Assembly (NCBI GenBank): GCA_018897105.1
Contig: JAHILF010000076.1
Coordinates: 1 to 38,504, forward strand
Length of the DNA: 38,504 bases
Direction: 5' to 3'
Source: Pseudomonadota bacterium
Lineage (GTDB): Bacteria; Desulfobacterota; Desulfobulbia; Desulfobulbales; SURF-16
The number at the start of each line of letters is the position of its first letter. Position 1 is the first letter of the stretch. The notes below the pieces were generated by a model that made no database searches, was not told the DNA's origin, and worked only from the letters and a program-made list of their open reading frames with translations. This document shows positions 1 to 10,221 of the stretch, piece after piece. A program made the translations under genes and the position numbers.

Positions 1-75
1 CAGGCCATCTTTGGCCGTGCCTCAATCGCAAAATCCTCGCCGGAGCACTGCTACGCCTGCGGTTTTGCTTAATCG
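1..75. repeat. Partial palindromic repeat at the window edge
   Basis: An imperfect palindrome. GCAAAA at 28-33 pairs with TTTTGC at 63-68, and a GCACTGCTACGC core lies at 45-56. A second small stem (GGCC around 3-6 and 13-16) precedes it. On the minus strand the core reads GCGTAGCAGTG, the same word as the centre of the 181-bp element at 14956-15136, so the two may be diverged relatives. The left boundary is cut by the window end. It lies downstream of the aldolase gene and could serve as its 3' structure. Confidence 0.4.
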
Positions 76-137
76 GCGCAACCAAATCTGACCCAAATCC
101 AGGCGCGATCCAGGTAAATTAACATTTTCCGAGTCCC

Positions 138-1421
138 TTAATCGTCAAAATCCCCCTTCGGGCCTTTATCGGTAGCAAGTGTGGTAGACCTGGCTAGTAT
201 TTTTTCCCGGGTCCATTCGGCAGGGTCTTCAATGCGTTCGGCCTTTGCTCCCAGATCAAAGGAGCCTTTCTGCAGGATGGCCCCGATGGCCAGATCCGCC
301 GTATCCTGAGCGTTAAAGACATTGACCAGCATGTTGTAGACAAAATCCTCCACCCTTTTGCTCATCCGCTCACGAATTGCCGTCGGCTGGCCGAGGAGTC
401 TGTTGTCAAAGGGTAGATTCAGGCTTTTATACCCCCCGGCCTTCCAGCCTTTTTCCTTGGCATAGTTTACCATTTCCTGCCACATCTCTTCGGTGACCCC
501 TTCATTCTTGACCTTGACCAGGTTACCGTCACTGTCAAGCATGGCATTGCCATAGTCATTGACCTCAACCCCCCAGGAAATCATCTGCAGGGCAGTGGCG
601 ACGTTTGCTTTGGTGGTGCGGGTTTTCTGGGCGATTTCCCGCAGCCGGTCCGAACTGTTGCCGGAGGTGCCGTGCTGGGCGCCGGATGTATTATAGGGAG
701 TCAAGGCCTGGTGAATTGCCGCTGTCAGTTCCACCTGGATGCCCTGGCCGCTCGCTTCAAGGCCATGGGTGGTGCCGTTGTTCAAGGCGATCCAGTTGGG
801 AAAGATATTATGGGCATTGAGTCCCTGGATGAGAAAAAGCGCCTCGGCCGGGGAAGAGAGCCCCTCGCTGCCTTTGATTTCCCCCACCTCGGTCTCCAGG
901 CCTGCCCAGGCGGGAATAAATTGATTGAGCTCCAGGTTGGCCAGCAGGTTTTTGTCGTCCGGCATATGCGAGGCGTCAATGGCAATGGAGGTGATGCCGG
1001 CCTCGAAGATGGTGGGTATTTCAACCCTGGCGAAGGGAATGTCCTTTTCGTTCTTGATGCCGTAATGGTCGGCGTGGATGGCCACCGGAATGGTGATTTT
1101 CAGCTCGTTGCAAATCTGGTCGACTTGGCGGGCCATGTTCCAGTAATTGGTCGGGCAGTAGGCCTTTGCCCCGCCTTCGGAGCGGGCAATCTCAATAATG
1201 ATGGCGGCATTGGCTTTCTGGGCGGCCATCAGGGCGCCGCGGATGACAAAATAATTGCGGCCGTTGGCAGCCATGGTCATGGCCTTGCCCTTCAGTGATA
1301 GAGCATGATCAATCACCTTGCCGCTGACGAGCAGTCCGCGTGAATTGGGGAATAGTTTGACGATATTGGGCGGGCGACCGATTTCAAGTGCCTTGTTAAA
1401 CTCTGCTTCGCTGACTGTCAT
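138..1421 (-). CDS. fba: Class II fructose-1,6-bisphosphate aldolase
   Basis: A 427-residue zinc-dependent aldolase that interconverts fructose-1,6-bisphosphate with dihydroxyacetone phosphate and glyceraldehyde-3-phosphate in cytoplasmic glycolysis/gluconeogenesis. Class II landmarks appear in order: HADH at 116-119 (catalytic Asp and first metal His), a SIAIDASH segment around 145-152, acidic LETEVGEI near 175-182, NGTTHG with His219, and AQHGTSG with His250. The His residues match the usual three metal ligands. At 427 residues it is longer than the common 280-360, so it belongs to a long subgroup. The ATG follows an ACGGAGAA ribosome-binding site. It is divergent from the dGTPase gene across a 247-bp AT-rich spacer that must hold both promoters. 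The family call is firm; the exact sugar substrate is inferred from the family. Confidence 0.9.
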   Translation of the reverse strand: MTVSEAEFNKALEIGRPPNIVKLFPNSRGLLVSGKVIDHALSLKGKAMTMAANGRNYFVIRGALMAAQKANAAIIIEIARSEGGAKAYCPTNYWNMARQVDQICNELKITIPVAIHADHYGIKNEKDIPFARVEIPTIFEAGITSIAIDASHMPDDKNLLANLELNQFIPAWAGLETEVGEIKGSEGLSSPAEALFLIQGLNAHNIFPNWIALNNGTTHGLEASGQGIQVELTAAIHQALTPYNTSGAQHGTSGNSSDRLREIAQKTRTTKANVATALQMISWGVEVNDYGNAMLDSDGNLVKVKNEGVTEEMWQEMVNYAKEKGWKAGGYKSLNLPFDNRLLGQPTAIRERMSKRVEDFVYNMLVNVFNAQDTADLAIGAILQKGSFDLGAKAERIEDPAEWTREKILARSTTLATDKGPKGDFDD

Positions 1422-1668
1422 AACAGTTCTCCGTAATGTGTAAATTTTTTCCAGAAATATTCAGTTGAATGAATTCGTTAGAATTTTACAATATTTTTAA
1501 CAGGATGGTCAGTGTTTTTTTTGTGAAAATCGGCAAACCGGCAAAGTTCTGCGGATTCCGCACGGATTATCGGTTGACTGTTGAAAAAAATAGGATAAGA
1601 AGTGTATCTTCTCAAGTAACATGCAGTGAAAACAATGTAATGATAAGCAGGCGGCTGCGTATAAACAG

Positions 1669-2823
1669 ATGAAACAGGATCCCTTTCTCATAGAAATTAA
1701 AACCAGACTGGCGGCAAAGGAGGAGCAGTATCTCGGCCCTTTTGCCGCAAAGAGCAGGGAGGCCGTCCGCCGCCGTCAGGAGCATCTAGAGGGGCACCGG
1801 CCGGCCTTTGCCGTGGACACGGACCGTATTCTCCATTCCCGGGCCTATACCCGCTATATCGATAAAACCCAGGTCTTCTACATGGTCAGAAATGACCATA
1901 TCACCCATCGGGTTCTCCATGTGCAGCTGGTCTCGAAAATTGCCAGAACCATCGGCCGCGTCCTTTCGTTGAACGAGGATCTCCTTGAGTCCATTGCCCT
2001 GGGCCATGATATCGGTCATCCGCCATTCGGCCATGACGGCGAAAAAATCCTTGATGCGCTATGCCTGGAACAGGGTCTGCCGTCTTTTCAGCATAATCTG
2101 CAGAGTGTCCGTTTTCTTGAACATATCGAGAAAAAGGGCAAGGGGGTCAATCTCACCCTGCAGACCCTTGACGGCATTCTCTGTCACGACGGAGAGGTTC
2201 ACGATCGCAGCTTGCGGCCGCAGCGCCATGTTTCCTTTATTGATTTTGATGATAAAATGCGCCGCAAGGCGGGTAAACCTGCCGCCGTGCTTGTGCCCAT
2301 GACCCTTGAAGGCTGCGTTGTCCGTTTTGCCGATACGATCAGTTATATCGGCCGTGATATTGAAGACGCCATTGAACTGGGCTTGATCAGTCGCAGCGAT
2401 ATCCCGGCGGACTGCAGGGCGACTCTGGGCGAGACCAATGGCACAATTGTCCATAATCTGGTCACCGATCTGTTGAAAAACAGCGAGCAGGATGCAATTG
2501 CCTTCAGCCTGGAAATTTCCGAGGCCTTGCGTGCTTTGAAAGAATTCAATTATGAACGGATTTATTTGAATCCTGTCATAAAAAAGGACGTAGAAAAAAT
2601 AAAAATATGTTATCGTCGCCTCTTTCACGCCTACCTGGATGATGTACATTCACCCCAGAAAAAAAGCACTTTTTTCTCCGAATTTATCACTAAGATGGAT
2701 CCCGAGTATGTAGGCGATACCCCACCTGCCGCCATAGTCTGCGATTTTTTAGCCGGCATGACCGATGATTATTTTTTAAAACAGGCGGATTTGTTAGGCT
2801 GTGTAATCCCACAAAAACAGTAA
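1669..2823 (+). CDS. dgt: dGTPase-like HD-domain dNTP triphosphohydrolase
   Basis: A 384-residue HD-superfamily enzyme expected to split deoxynucleoside triphosphates, classically dGTP, into deoxynucleoside and tripolyphosphate, controlling dNTP pools. An early TRYIDKTQVF segment is followed by NDHITHRVLH (about 75-84), the metal-binding GHDIGHPPFGHDGE at 112-125 and an Asp at 222 in the RFADTISYIGRD segment, together the HD signature. It is shorter than the E. coli Dgt of about 505 residues and closer to the shorter bacterial dNTPases, so nucleotide preference cannot be read from sequence. The Shine-Dalgarno sequence is weak. The stop codon shares one base with the ATG of the ClC gene, so the two are probably cotranscribed and translationally coupled. 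Confidence 0.88.
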   Translation: MKQDPFLIEIKTRLAAKEEQYLGPFAAKSREAVRRRQEHLEGHRPAFAVDTDRILHSRAYTRYIDKTQVFYMVRNDHITHRVLHVQLVSKIARTIGRVLSLNEDLLESIALGHDIGHPPFGHDGEKILDALCLEQGLPSFQHNLQSVRFLEHIEKKGKGVNLTLQTLDGILCHDGEVHDRSLRPQRHVSFIDFDDKMRRKAGKPAAVLVPMTLEGCVVRFADTISYIGRDIEDAIELGLISRSDIPADCRATLGETNGTIVHNLVTDLLKNSEQDAIAFSLEISEALRALKEFNYERIYLNPVIKKDVEKIKICYRRLFHAYLDDVHSPQKKSTFFSEFITKMDPEYVGDTPPAAIVCDFLAGMTDDYFLKQADLLGCVIPQKQ

Positions 2824-4601
2824 TGAAGCGTATAAAAAAATTATTTCCGGGCGAAAATGCCCTGATGGTAATTATTGCCTCTGCCATCGGACTTGCGGCA
2901 GGGTTTGCCAATATACTTTTCAGGTCTACCGAAGAACTCGTTCACCATTATATTTTCCAGACCGGGCACGAACTGCTGATCGGTGATGGGGGACTGCGTA
3001 TTCTGCTTCTGCCCCTGATCCCCATGTTCGGCATGGTGCTGCTCATCCCGCTGAGCTATTTTTACCCCGGTGAGGTGAATGGCTACGGCTTTACCAAATT
3101 CCTGCGCAAGGTGAACCTGCAGGGTGGAAAAATCAAATTTCGCACCATCCTGCTCAAAACCGTTTCCACCTCACTCACCATCGGCACCGGCGGTTCCGCC
3201 GGGGTGGAGGGCCCCATCGCCATGGTGGGCGGCGCCATCGGTTCCCAGGTGGGCCAGTTCTTCCGGGTGTCGGGCAATCGTATGAAGGTCTACATTGCCG
3301 CGGGGTGCGCCGGGGGTATTGCCGCCATGTTCAACGCCCCCATCGCCGGTGTTTTTTTTGCATCGGAAATTGTCCTGCTCGGCACCTACGAGATGTCCTC
3401 ATTTTCCGCCCTGGTTATCTCCTCGGCCATGGCCACCGTCGTTTCCCGGGCCACGTATGGTGAAACTCCGGCATTTCCCGTGCCTGATTATCAGCTTATC
3501 AATGCCCCGGTGGAGATCCCCCTTTACATCCTGATGGGCGTTGTGGTGGGTATTGTGGCTGTGCTGCATATCCGGATTTTCTACTGGATCAGGGATAAGT
3601 TCGCCGCCCTTCCCATCAATATCTATGTCAAGCCGATCATCGGCGCCTTCATTGTCGGTTCCATCGGTATCGTCATGCCCCAGGTCATGGGCAACGGCTA
3701 TGATTACATCGGCGATGTTCTGCACGGCAGAGGCATTGTCTGGGTCATGCTGCTGCTTGTTTTTCTGAAGATTTTTGCCACCGCCATCACCCTCGGTTCC
3801 GGCGGGGCAGGGGGGGTGTTTGCCCCCTCGCTCTTTATCGGGGCAGTGCTGGGAGGCACCTTCGGCGGTGTGGCCAACTATTTGCTGCCGGCCGGAACCA
3901 TTGCCTCAAGCGGCGCCTATGCCGCGGTGGGCATTGGTTCTTTTTTGGCCGCGGCGACCCATGCACCGCTGACCGCTATTTTCCTGCTCTTTGAGATGAC
4001 GGGCAACTACCTGATTATCATCCCGATCATGCTGGCCAGCGTCATCGGAACGGTTGTCTCACGAAAACTTTATCAGGATTCCATTGATACGGTTGATTTC
4101 ACCCGGGAGGGAATTGATATCCATGACGGTCGTGAAACAGCGGTCATGAAATCCATCAAGGTGGGCATGGCCATGACCGAGGATGTGGGTTTTGTCAGCG
4201 AGTCTGCCAATGTCAACCATCTGCTGAAAATGTTCAGCATGGCGGAGGACAGCTTTTATTTCCCGGTGTTGGCTGACTCGGGTCAGAATGCCGGACAGAT
4301 GGTTGGCGTCATCTCCCTGCAGGATGTGAAAACCATTCTGCATGACGAGGAATTGCGGGTCAACGCCAGTGTCGGCAATCTTTGCGCCCGAGATGTCATC
4401 ACCCTCACCCCTGACGACGATCTTTACACCGCCATGGAACTTCTGAACAAGAAAGGAATCGAAGAGATCCCTGTGGTGGAAAACGAGAAAGATCGCTGGG
4501 TGGTTGGCATGCTGAAGAGGCGTGATCTTATCGCCGCTTACAACCGTGAAGTCCTGAAGAAAGGCATCAGCAACAAGGGTATGACTCTGCCGCTTCCCTG
4601 A
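2823..4601 (+). CDS. ClC-family chloride channel or H+/Cl- antiporter with CBS domains
   Basis: A 592-residue inner-membrane anion transporter. Hydrophobic segments fill residues 12-415. ClC filter motifs are visible: TGGSAGVEGP with the gating Glu at 129, and GSGGAGGVFAP at about 325-335. A Glu at 182 lies near where antiporters carry their internal proton Glu, but alignment would be needed to say channel or exchanger. After the membrane part a cytoplasmic tail (about 445-575) has two CBS-type repeats, usually adenine-nucleotide sensors. The ATG at 2823 overlaps the dGTPase stop (taATG), so expression is probably tied to that gene although no functional link is obvious. A rho-independent terminator follows at 4749. 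Confidence 0.93.
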   Translation: MKRIKKLFPGENALMVIIASAIGLAAGFANILFRSTEELVHHYIFQTGHELLIGDGGLRILLLPLIPMFGMVLLIPLSYFYPGEVNGYGFTKFLRKVNLQGGKIKFRTILLKTVSTSLTIGTGGSAGVEGPIAMVGGAIGSQVGQFFRVSGNRMKVYIAAGCAGGIAAMFNAPIAGVFFASEIVLLGTYEMSSFSALVISSAMATVVSRATYGETPAFPVPDYQLINAPVEIPLYILMGVVVGIVAVLHIRIFYWIRDKFAALPINIYVKPIIGAFIVGSIGIVMPQVMGNGYDYIGDVLHGRGIVWVMLLLVFLKIFATAITLGSGGAGGVFAPSLFIGAVLGGTFGGVANYLLPAGTIASSGAYAAVGIGSFLAAATHAPLTAIFLLFEMTGNYLIIIPIMLASVIGTVVSRKLYQDSIDTVDFTREGIDIHDGRETAVMKSIKVGMAMTEDVGFVSESANVNHLLKMFSMAEDSFYFPVLADSGQNAGQMVGVISLQDVKTILHDEELRVNASVGNLCARDVITLTPDDDLYTAMELLNKKGIEEIPVVENEKDRWVVGMLKRRDLIAAYNREVLKKGISNKGMTLPLP

Positions 4602-4748
4602 TTGCCACCATCGCCGCGTCCCTGCCGTATGGTCAGTTTCTGCCTTACCAATATCCCTGTTGTCAATATCTGCCCCCCGGCTGAAATCAACAAGCTCGAG
4701 AAGTGGACGGAAAACTAACAACCGGCATTGCCGTTCATAAATGCTGAT

Positions 4749-4776
4749 AAGGTGGGCCTTGCGACCCACCTTTTTT
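4749..4776 (+). terminator. Rho-independent terminator of the dgt-clc pair
   Basis: An 8-bp stem (AAGGTGGG at 4749-4756 with CCCACCTT at 4765-4772), an 8-nt loop and a run of T to 4776. The T tract follows only on the plus strand, so it ends transcription from the ClC gene ahead of the converging ilvC. Confidence 0.85.
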
Positions 4777-4819
4777 ATTGGCGGAAACGATAATATTGTC
4801 CGAATGCCCGGAGTTGCCG

Positions 4820-6612
<1,793 letters not shown>

Positions 6613-7677
6613 ATGCACAGGCTTTTTCTTTCTTTTCTCATTCTGCTTTTCATCAGTTCCCAGGCTTTAGCTGATGCGGTGCTGCCCATTGTTGACAAAG
6701 AGGGCAGCCAGGATCACCCATTGCTGAAACGCTACGAGGGCTCTTTCATCGTCTCCTCTGAACAGCGCAGTTTCGATGCATTTCAACTGCCGCTCTCCAA
6801 ACTTTCCCCGGTGCCGGGCAGAAAGGACAATCACAACAACCATTATTACGAATCCGGGGAAAAGAAAACCCTGGAAGGGGCTCGCACCCGTTTGGTGTAT
6901 CTGCTGCCGGAAAATCGCACTCCACTGGAGGTGCTGCGCAATTACCAGCAGGAGATCAAGGAGCAGGGCGGCATTATCCTGTTTGAGTGCAGTGGCGGGG
7001 AATGCGGCGGTGATCCGGGCCGGAGCAGCGAAGGCGGCGGTGGAGAGATGAGTCTGGCCATGTATCTTTTTCCCCAGGAGAGCATCAGTGACCCGGTTTT
7101 TTCAAATGGTTACTGCGCCATGACCGACCGGATCAACGATCAATGCTATATTGCGGCGGAATTTCCCGCCAGCGGCATCCATGTCTCGGTGCTGACCTAC
7201 ACCCTTAAGGGCGGCTCGTTCTGTAAGGCCTTCAAGGATCGCACCATCGCCATCGTGGATCTGATCGAGACCAAGGCGCGGGAGCAGAAGATGGTGACAG
7301 TCAAGGCTGATGAGATGGACCGGGAGATTGCCGCCAGCGGCAGCATTGCCCTCTACGGCATTTACTTTGAATTTGATCAGGCGGTGGTCAAGCCGGAATC
7401 CCAATCCGCCCTGCAGGAGATCGCCCTGCTTTTAAAAAACAGACCTGAGCTGAAGCTGCTGATCGCCGGCCACACGGATAATGTCGGCACCTTTGCCTAC
7501 AATATGGACCTGTCCCAGCGCCGGGCCGCGGCCGTGGTGCAGGCCCTGACCAACGGCTTCGGCATTGACCGTGCCCGGTTGACGCCGGTGGGAGTATCGT
7601 ACGCCAGCCCCAAGGGCACCAACCGGACCGAGGAGGGCAGGGCCAAGAACCGGCGGGTGGAGCTGGTGGAAAATTGA
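6613..7677 (+). CDS. OmpA-family protein with DUF4892-like N-terminal domain
   Basis: A 354-residue exported protein. A signal peptide (residues 1 to about 20, ending QALA) precedes a region of about 25-220 that resembles DUF4892: DHPLLKRYEGS and a Cys pair in CSGGECGG. The C-terminal 245-350 is an OmpA/MotB-type peptidoglycan-binding domain: YFEFDQAVVKPES, AGHTDNVG and MDLSQRRAAAVV contain the Asp and Arg that contact diaminopimelate, and the protein ends in NRRVELVEN. It probably tethers the outer membrane or periplasm to the cell wall; the role of DUF4892 is unknown. The start follows AGGAGTGA. The gene appears monocistronic: a long inverted repeat at 7700-7779 follows. Confidence 0.85.
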   Translation: MHRLFLSFLILLFISSQALADAVLPIVDKEGSQDHPLLKRYEGSFIVSSEQRSFDAFQLPLSKLSPVPGRKDNHNNHYYESGEKKTLEGARTRLVYLLPENRTPLEVLRNYQQEIKEQGGIILFECSGGECGGDPGRSSEGGGGEMSLAMYLFPQESISDPVFSNGYCAMTDRINDQCYIAAEFPASGIHVSVLTYTLKGGSFCKAFKDRTIAIVDLIETKAREQKMVTVKADEMDREIAASGSIALYGIYFEFDQAVVKPESQSALQEIALLLKNRPELKLLIAGHTDNVGTFAYNMDLSQRRAAAVVQALTNGFGIDRARLTPVGVSYASPKGTNRTEEGRAKNRRVELVEN

Positions 7678-7699
7678 TCAACTCGTGAAAAGTATTTTT

Positions 7700-7779
7700 A
7701 CCACAGAGCGCTCAGAGCACACAGAGAAACACATTCAATTATAATTAGTCAGCTCTGTGTGCTCTGTGCTCTCAGTGGT
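7700..7779. repeat. 27-bp inverted repeat, ACCACAGAG type
   Basis: Arms at 7700-7726 and 7753-7779 are 27 bp each and differ at only a few positions (ACCACAGAGCGCTCAGAG versus ACCACTGAGAGCACAGAG, then a shared CACACAGAG), with a 26-nt AT-rich loop. The sequence is built from CACAGAG-like words typical of a dispersed intergenic repeat seen in many proteobacteria. It could end the OmpA transcript, although no strong T tract follows. Confidence 0.75.
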
Positions 7780-7825
7780 GAATTTTCAGTTTTTATGAAT
7801 GCACTCCAATTAAACGGACCGGACT

Positions 7826-8302
7826 ATGAAAAGCCTCTTGCATGTTGACCTGCAGTCCCTGCGTTCGGCAGTTGTTCGCTATGCGCAGATTGTCCTGGTT
7901 TGCGCTGCGATGTGCATGGCTGGTTCATATCTTCCGACCCTTGCCAATGCCGGCCAGCAGGCCTGGACGCCGCCTGCGGGCAGCAGTGAGCGCAAGCCCA
8001 TTGTCAATGCCCTGCGGCAGGAGGTGAAGGCCCTGCAAGGGCTTGATGTGCAGTTTGTTATCACCCATCGCAAGGTCAAGGATAATTGGGCCTGGATCCA
8101 GACCCGGCCGCAATCTTCGGACGGTGAAAACAGGTATGAGGATATCGCCGCCTTACTCCGCAAGACAAACGGAGCTTGGCGGGTCTGTGAGATACCCTGC
8201 ACCGAACCGGACAATCCCGACTGCCTTGGTGAGCCGGATTTTTTCAAGCGGCTGCAAGGTCGTTTTCCTGGGGTGCCCCGGGAGATTTTTTCTGGGTTTT
8301 AA
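7826..8302 (+). CDS. Small secreted protein of unknown function
   Basis: A 158-residue protein. Residues 1-20 are basic and polar, 21-37 are hydrophobic, and an ANA site near 40-42 looks like a signal-peptidase site, so it is probably periplasmic. The mature part starts WTPPAGSSERKPIVNALR, then has a domain with NWAWIQTRPQ and RYEDIAALLRK, and a tail with three Cys (CEIPCTEPDNPDC) that could form disulfides. I recall similar uncharacterised periplasmic proteins in other proteobacteria but cannot assign a function. It lies between an inverted repeat and two converging membrane-protein genes and appears to be a single-gene unit. Confidence 0.75.
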   Translation: MKSLLHVDLQSLRSAVVRYAQIVLVCAAMCMAGSYLPTLANAGQQAWTPPAGSSERKPIVNALRQEVKALQGLDVQFVITHRKVKDNWAWIQTRPQSSDGENRYEDIAALLRKTNGAWRVCEIPCTEPDNPDCLGEPDFFKRLQGRFPGVPREIFSGF

Positions 8303-8369
8303 GTTTTATGCCTGGGCAGTGCGCGTGTGATAATAGTGAGGTGGGGGTTTAGCGTAACACATGACACGG

Positions 8370-8882
8370 TCACGTTATTGTTTCCGTTGCAGCATTGTCC
8401 AGATCAACGGCCTTCGCCAATAACGCTTCGGCTTTTTCATACTCGGCAGCATCAATGGCTTGTTTGGCCTGGACTTGCAGGGACCGCACTTCGGGATCCG
8501 TGGACTCCAGCAGTGCGGCGCGCTTTTGCAGTTCTTTGTAACGTTCGGCTAATTGCCGCAAGGTGTTATCCCATTCTTCAGTGGGTATATGTTTTTGATC
8601 GAGTATATTTAAGAAATTCTTGACGGCTGCTTCGGCAACCCCCATCTGTTTTGCCAGTTCAATATCGGTCAGGCCGGAATAATTGTAGGATCGCTTATCA
8701 ATGATTCCTGAACCAACCAATGTATCTCCACCGCTGTAAATGTCACCTGTGTTTATTGGCGTCGTTGCGGGTTTGTCAAAGTGGATATAGACGGCCCACA
8801 GACCGCTGACAATCACTACCAGCTCACCTCCCACCCAGGAAAGGATCTCTCGGTTTTCTTTTTTGCGGAGCCAGTTGATCAT
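8370..8882 (-). CDS. Membrane-anchored helical protein with the NWL-ENR-W module
   Basis: A 170-residue protein of unknown function. Residues 1-34 are a membrane module (INWLRKKENREILSWVGG, then a hydrophobic stretch ending GLWAVYIHF). A Gly/Thr-rich linker at about 38-65 leads to a helical region, SGLTDIELAKQMGVAEAAVKN, and a charged C-terminal part at about 105-165 that looks like the first repeat of a TPR array (AIDAAEYEKAEALLAKA). It then stops, so it may be a truncated form of a longer TPR protein. The start is 4 nt after the stop of the 76-residue gene, which carries two copies of the same module. No good Shine-Dalgarno sequence is visible, suggesting translational coupling. Confidence 0.7.
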   Translation of the reverse strand: MINWLRKKENREILSWVGGELVVIVSGLWAVYIHFDKPATTPINTGDIYSGGDTLVGSGIIDKRSYNYSGLTDIELAKQMGVAEAAVKNFLNILDQKHIPTEEWDNTLRQLAERYKELQKRAALLESTDPEVRSLQVQAKQAIDAAEYEKAEALLAKAVDLDNAATETIT

Positions 8883-8886
8883 TTTT

Positions 8887-9117
8887 TTAGTGTCTAAAGT
8901 AGCTATAGACGCCCCACAGGCCGATGACTATCGCTCCAAACCCACTTCCTATCCAGGTGGTGATTTTGCGGTTTTCATCGTTGAGTAGCCAGTTGAGGAT
9001 ATTATTTGTGCCAAGGAAGGTAGAGGCTGCCCACATGCCGAGTGCGACGACCACCACCACTCCTGCCAGCCAGGAGAGAATTTTGCGGTTTTCTTTGTTG
9101 CGGAGCCAGTTGTTCAT
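8887..9117 (-). CDS. Small membrane protein with two tandem NWL-ENR-W modules
   Basis: A 76-residue protein made almost only of two repeats: residues 1-34 (NNWLRNKENRKILSWLAG plus a hydrophobic helix) and 41-74 (LNWLLNDENRKITTWIGS plus a hydrophobic helix). Each repeat has a basic amphipathic head and one transmembrane segment. The ATG at 9117 is preferred because the protein then begins like its neighbour (MINWLRKK). The frame stays open to a GTG at 9240, but the extra 41 residues are low-complexity and unlike the module. Neither start has a strong ribosome-binding site. It lies downstream of ilvY on the same strand, 155 bp away. Function unknown. Confidence 0.65.
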   Translation of the reverse strand: MNNWLRNKENRKILSWLAGVVVVVALGMWAASTFLGTNNILNWLLNDENRKITTWIGSGFGAIVIGLWGVYSYFRH

Positions 9118-9272
9118 TTTGTGATTTATTGATGGTGTTGGTTTAGGGTGGCGTGATTGTGGCTGAAGATGATTATTACCTGACTTATTGTTTTCTGCAA
9201 AACTATATTTTGCCGGTATCAATGAAATGCAAGGTGTCACGGTTTGGGATAAAGGGACAGGCTCTGTCTCAT

Positions 9273-10160
9273 TTATCTGCTGACTTCCCGTTCGGCAATC
9301 TGCCAGAACGACTGAACTGTCGGGTTTGCCATGTTTTTTTGAAAGGTGCAGACGCTGACGGCAAAAGGGGTTAGTGCTGGGATTACCTCCAGGATGACGA
9401 CCTGATCCCGCATGGGGCTCCTGTCCAGCACCAGTTGGGGTACCACGCCGATGCCGCAGCCGAGACTGACCATGGTGATGATGGCCTCGTTTCCCGCCAC
9501 CTGGGCGTAGATGTTGGGCTGGATGCCGCGTTCCTTGAACCAGCTGTCAAGCCGCTGGCGGCCCAGGCCACGCTCGGCCATGATCATGGGCACGGTCTGC
9601 CAGTCGATTGCCGGGCTCAGTTCGGCCGGATCTTTGTCAAAATGGGCCGGGGCGATAAAGAGCAACGGAGTTTCAATGACTGTGATGAATTTAAGCTGGG
9701 GCGGCAGTTTATCCGGTAGGGCGGCAACAATGACATCCGCCTCGTTGTTCTGCAGTTTTTCCAGGGCATTGGCCTGATCACCGGTCTGCAGGGTGATATG
9801 TACCTGGGGGTAGAGCTTGCGGTATTTTTTCAGCATCTGCGGCAGGATACTGTAAACGGCGGTGACCGAGCAGTAGAGGGAGATCTCGCCCCGCAGGATT
9901 TCATCGTCCATGGTCAGGTCGTTGGTCAACTGCTGCCAATTTTTGATCGTCTCCTCGGCATAGGTTCTGTAGCGCTGGCCTGCCTGGGTCAGGGAAACCG
10001 ATCGGTTGTCGCGGATGAAGAGTTTTTTTTCCACCTCTTCTTCCAGGCGCTGGATGGTCCGGGTCAAGGCCGACGGGGTGATGTTGCAGGCTTGGCTGGT
10101 GCGGCCGAAATGCAGGGTGCCGGCCAGGTGCTTGAAGAGTTTCAGTTCCTGGATGTTCAT
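9273..10160 (-). CDS. ilvY: LysR-family transcriptional activator IlvY
   Basis: A 295-residue LysR-type regulator. Residues 1-60 form the winged helix-turn-helix (MNIQELKLFKHLAGTLHFGR, then TPSALTRTIQRLEEEV); about 90-290 is the periplasmic-binding-protein-like effector domain. Stretches such as HFGR, FIRDNRSVSLTQAG and SLGCGIGVVPQLVL match E. coli IlvY as remembered. In E. coli IlvY senses acetolactate/acetohydroxybutyrate and activates ilvC. The divergent placement against an enteric-type ilvC with a 162-bp shared control region supports the same role and autoregulation here. There is no evidence that it controls the plant-type ilvC at 4820-6298. Confidence 0.9.
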   Translation of the reverse strand: MNIQELKLFKHLAGTLHFGRTSQACNITPSALTRTIQRLEEEVEKKLFIRDNRSVSLTQAGQRYRTYAEETIKNWQQLTNDLTMDDEILRGEISLYCSVTAVYSILPQMLKKYRKLYPQVHITLQTGDQANALEKLQNNEADVIVAALPDKLPPQLKFITVIETPLLFIAPAHFDKDPAELSPAIDWQTVPMIMAERGLGRQRLDSWFKERGIQPNIYAQVAGNEAIITMVSLGCGIGVVPQLVLDRSPMRDQVVILEVIPALTPFAVSVCTFQKNMANPTVQSFWQIAEREVSR

Positions 10161-10206
10161 GATTTGCTCGTATTGTGCCGCTCAGAGGTCAGTCCGAAAA
10201 ATGTCA

Positions 10207-10221
10207 TTGCAATATCTGCAA
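10207..10221. promoter_or_regulatory. Candidate IlvY operator between ilvY and ilvC
   Basis: A perfect interrupted palindrome, TTGCA-N5-TGCAA, which also fits the T-N11-A LysR-box pattern. It lies in the 162-bp divergent spacer, about 100 bp before the ilvC ATG and 47 bp before the ilvY start, where LysR regulators usually bind. A second, less regular GCGAATAAATCACTTTACGC segment at 10231-10250 may be the activation site. The assignment rests on position and symmetry. Confidence 0.5.

Noticed and set aside
672-1298. 208-codon open frame opposite the aldolase gene
   Set aside because: It lies wholly antisense to a well-supported gene, lacks motifs, and its composition follows from the codon use of the opposite strand.
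4059-4769. 236-codon frame opposite the ClC tail, reading through the terminator
   Set aside because: Antisense to the CBS domains and includes the hairpin terminator; not a gene.
8887-9240. 117-residue version of the tandem-module protein starting at GTG 9240
   Set aside because: The extra 41 residues are low-complexity and the neighbouring paralogue begins at the module itself; ATG 9117 is the better start.
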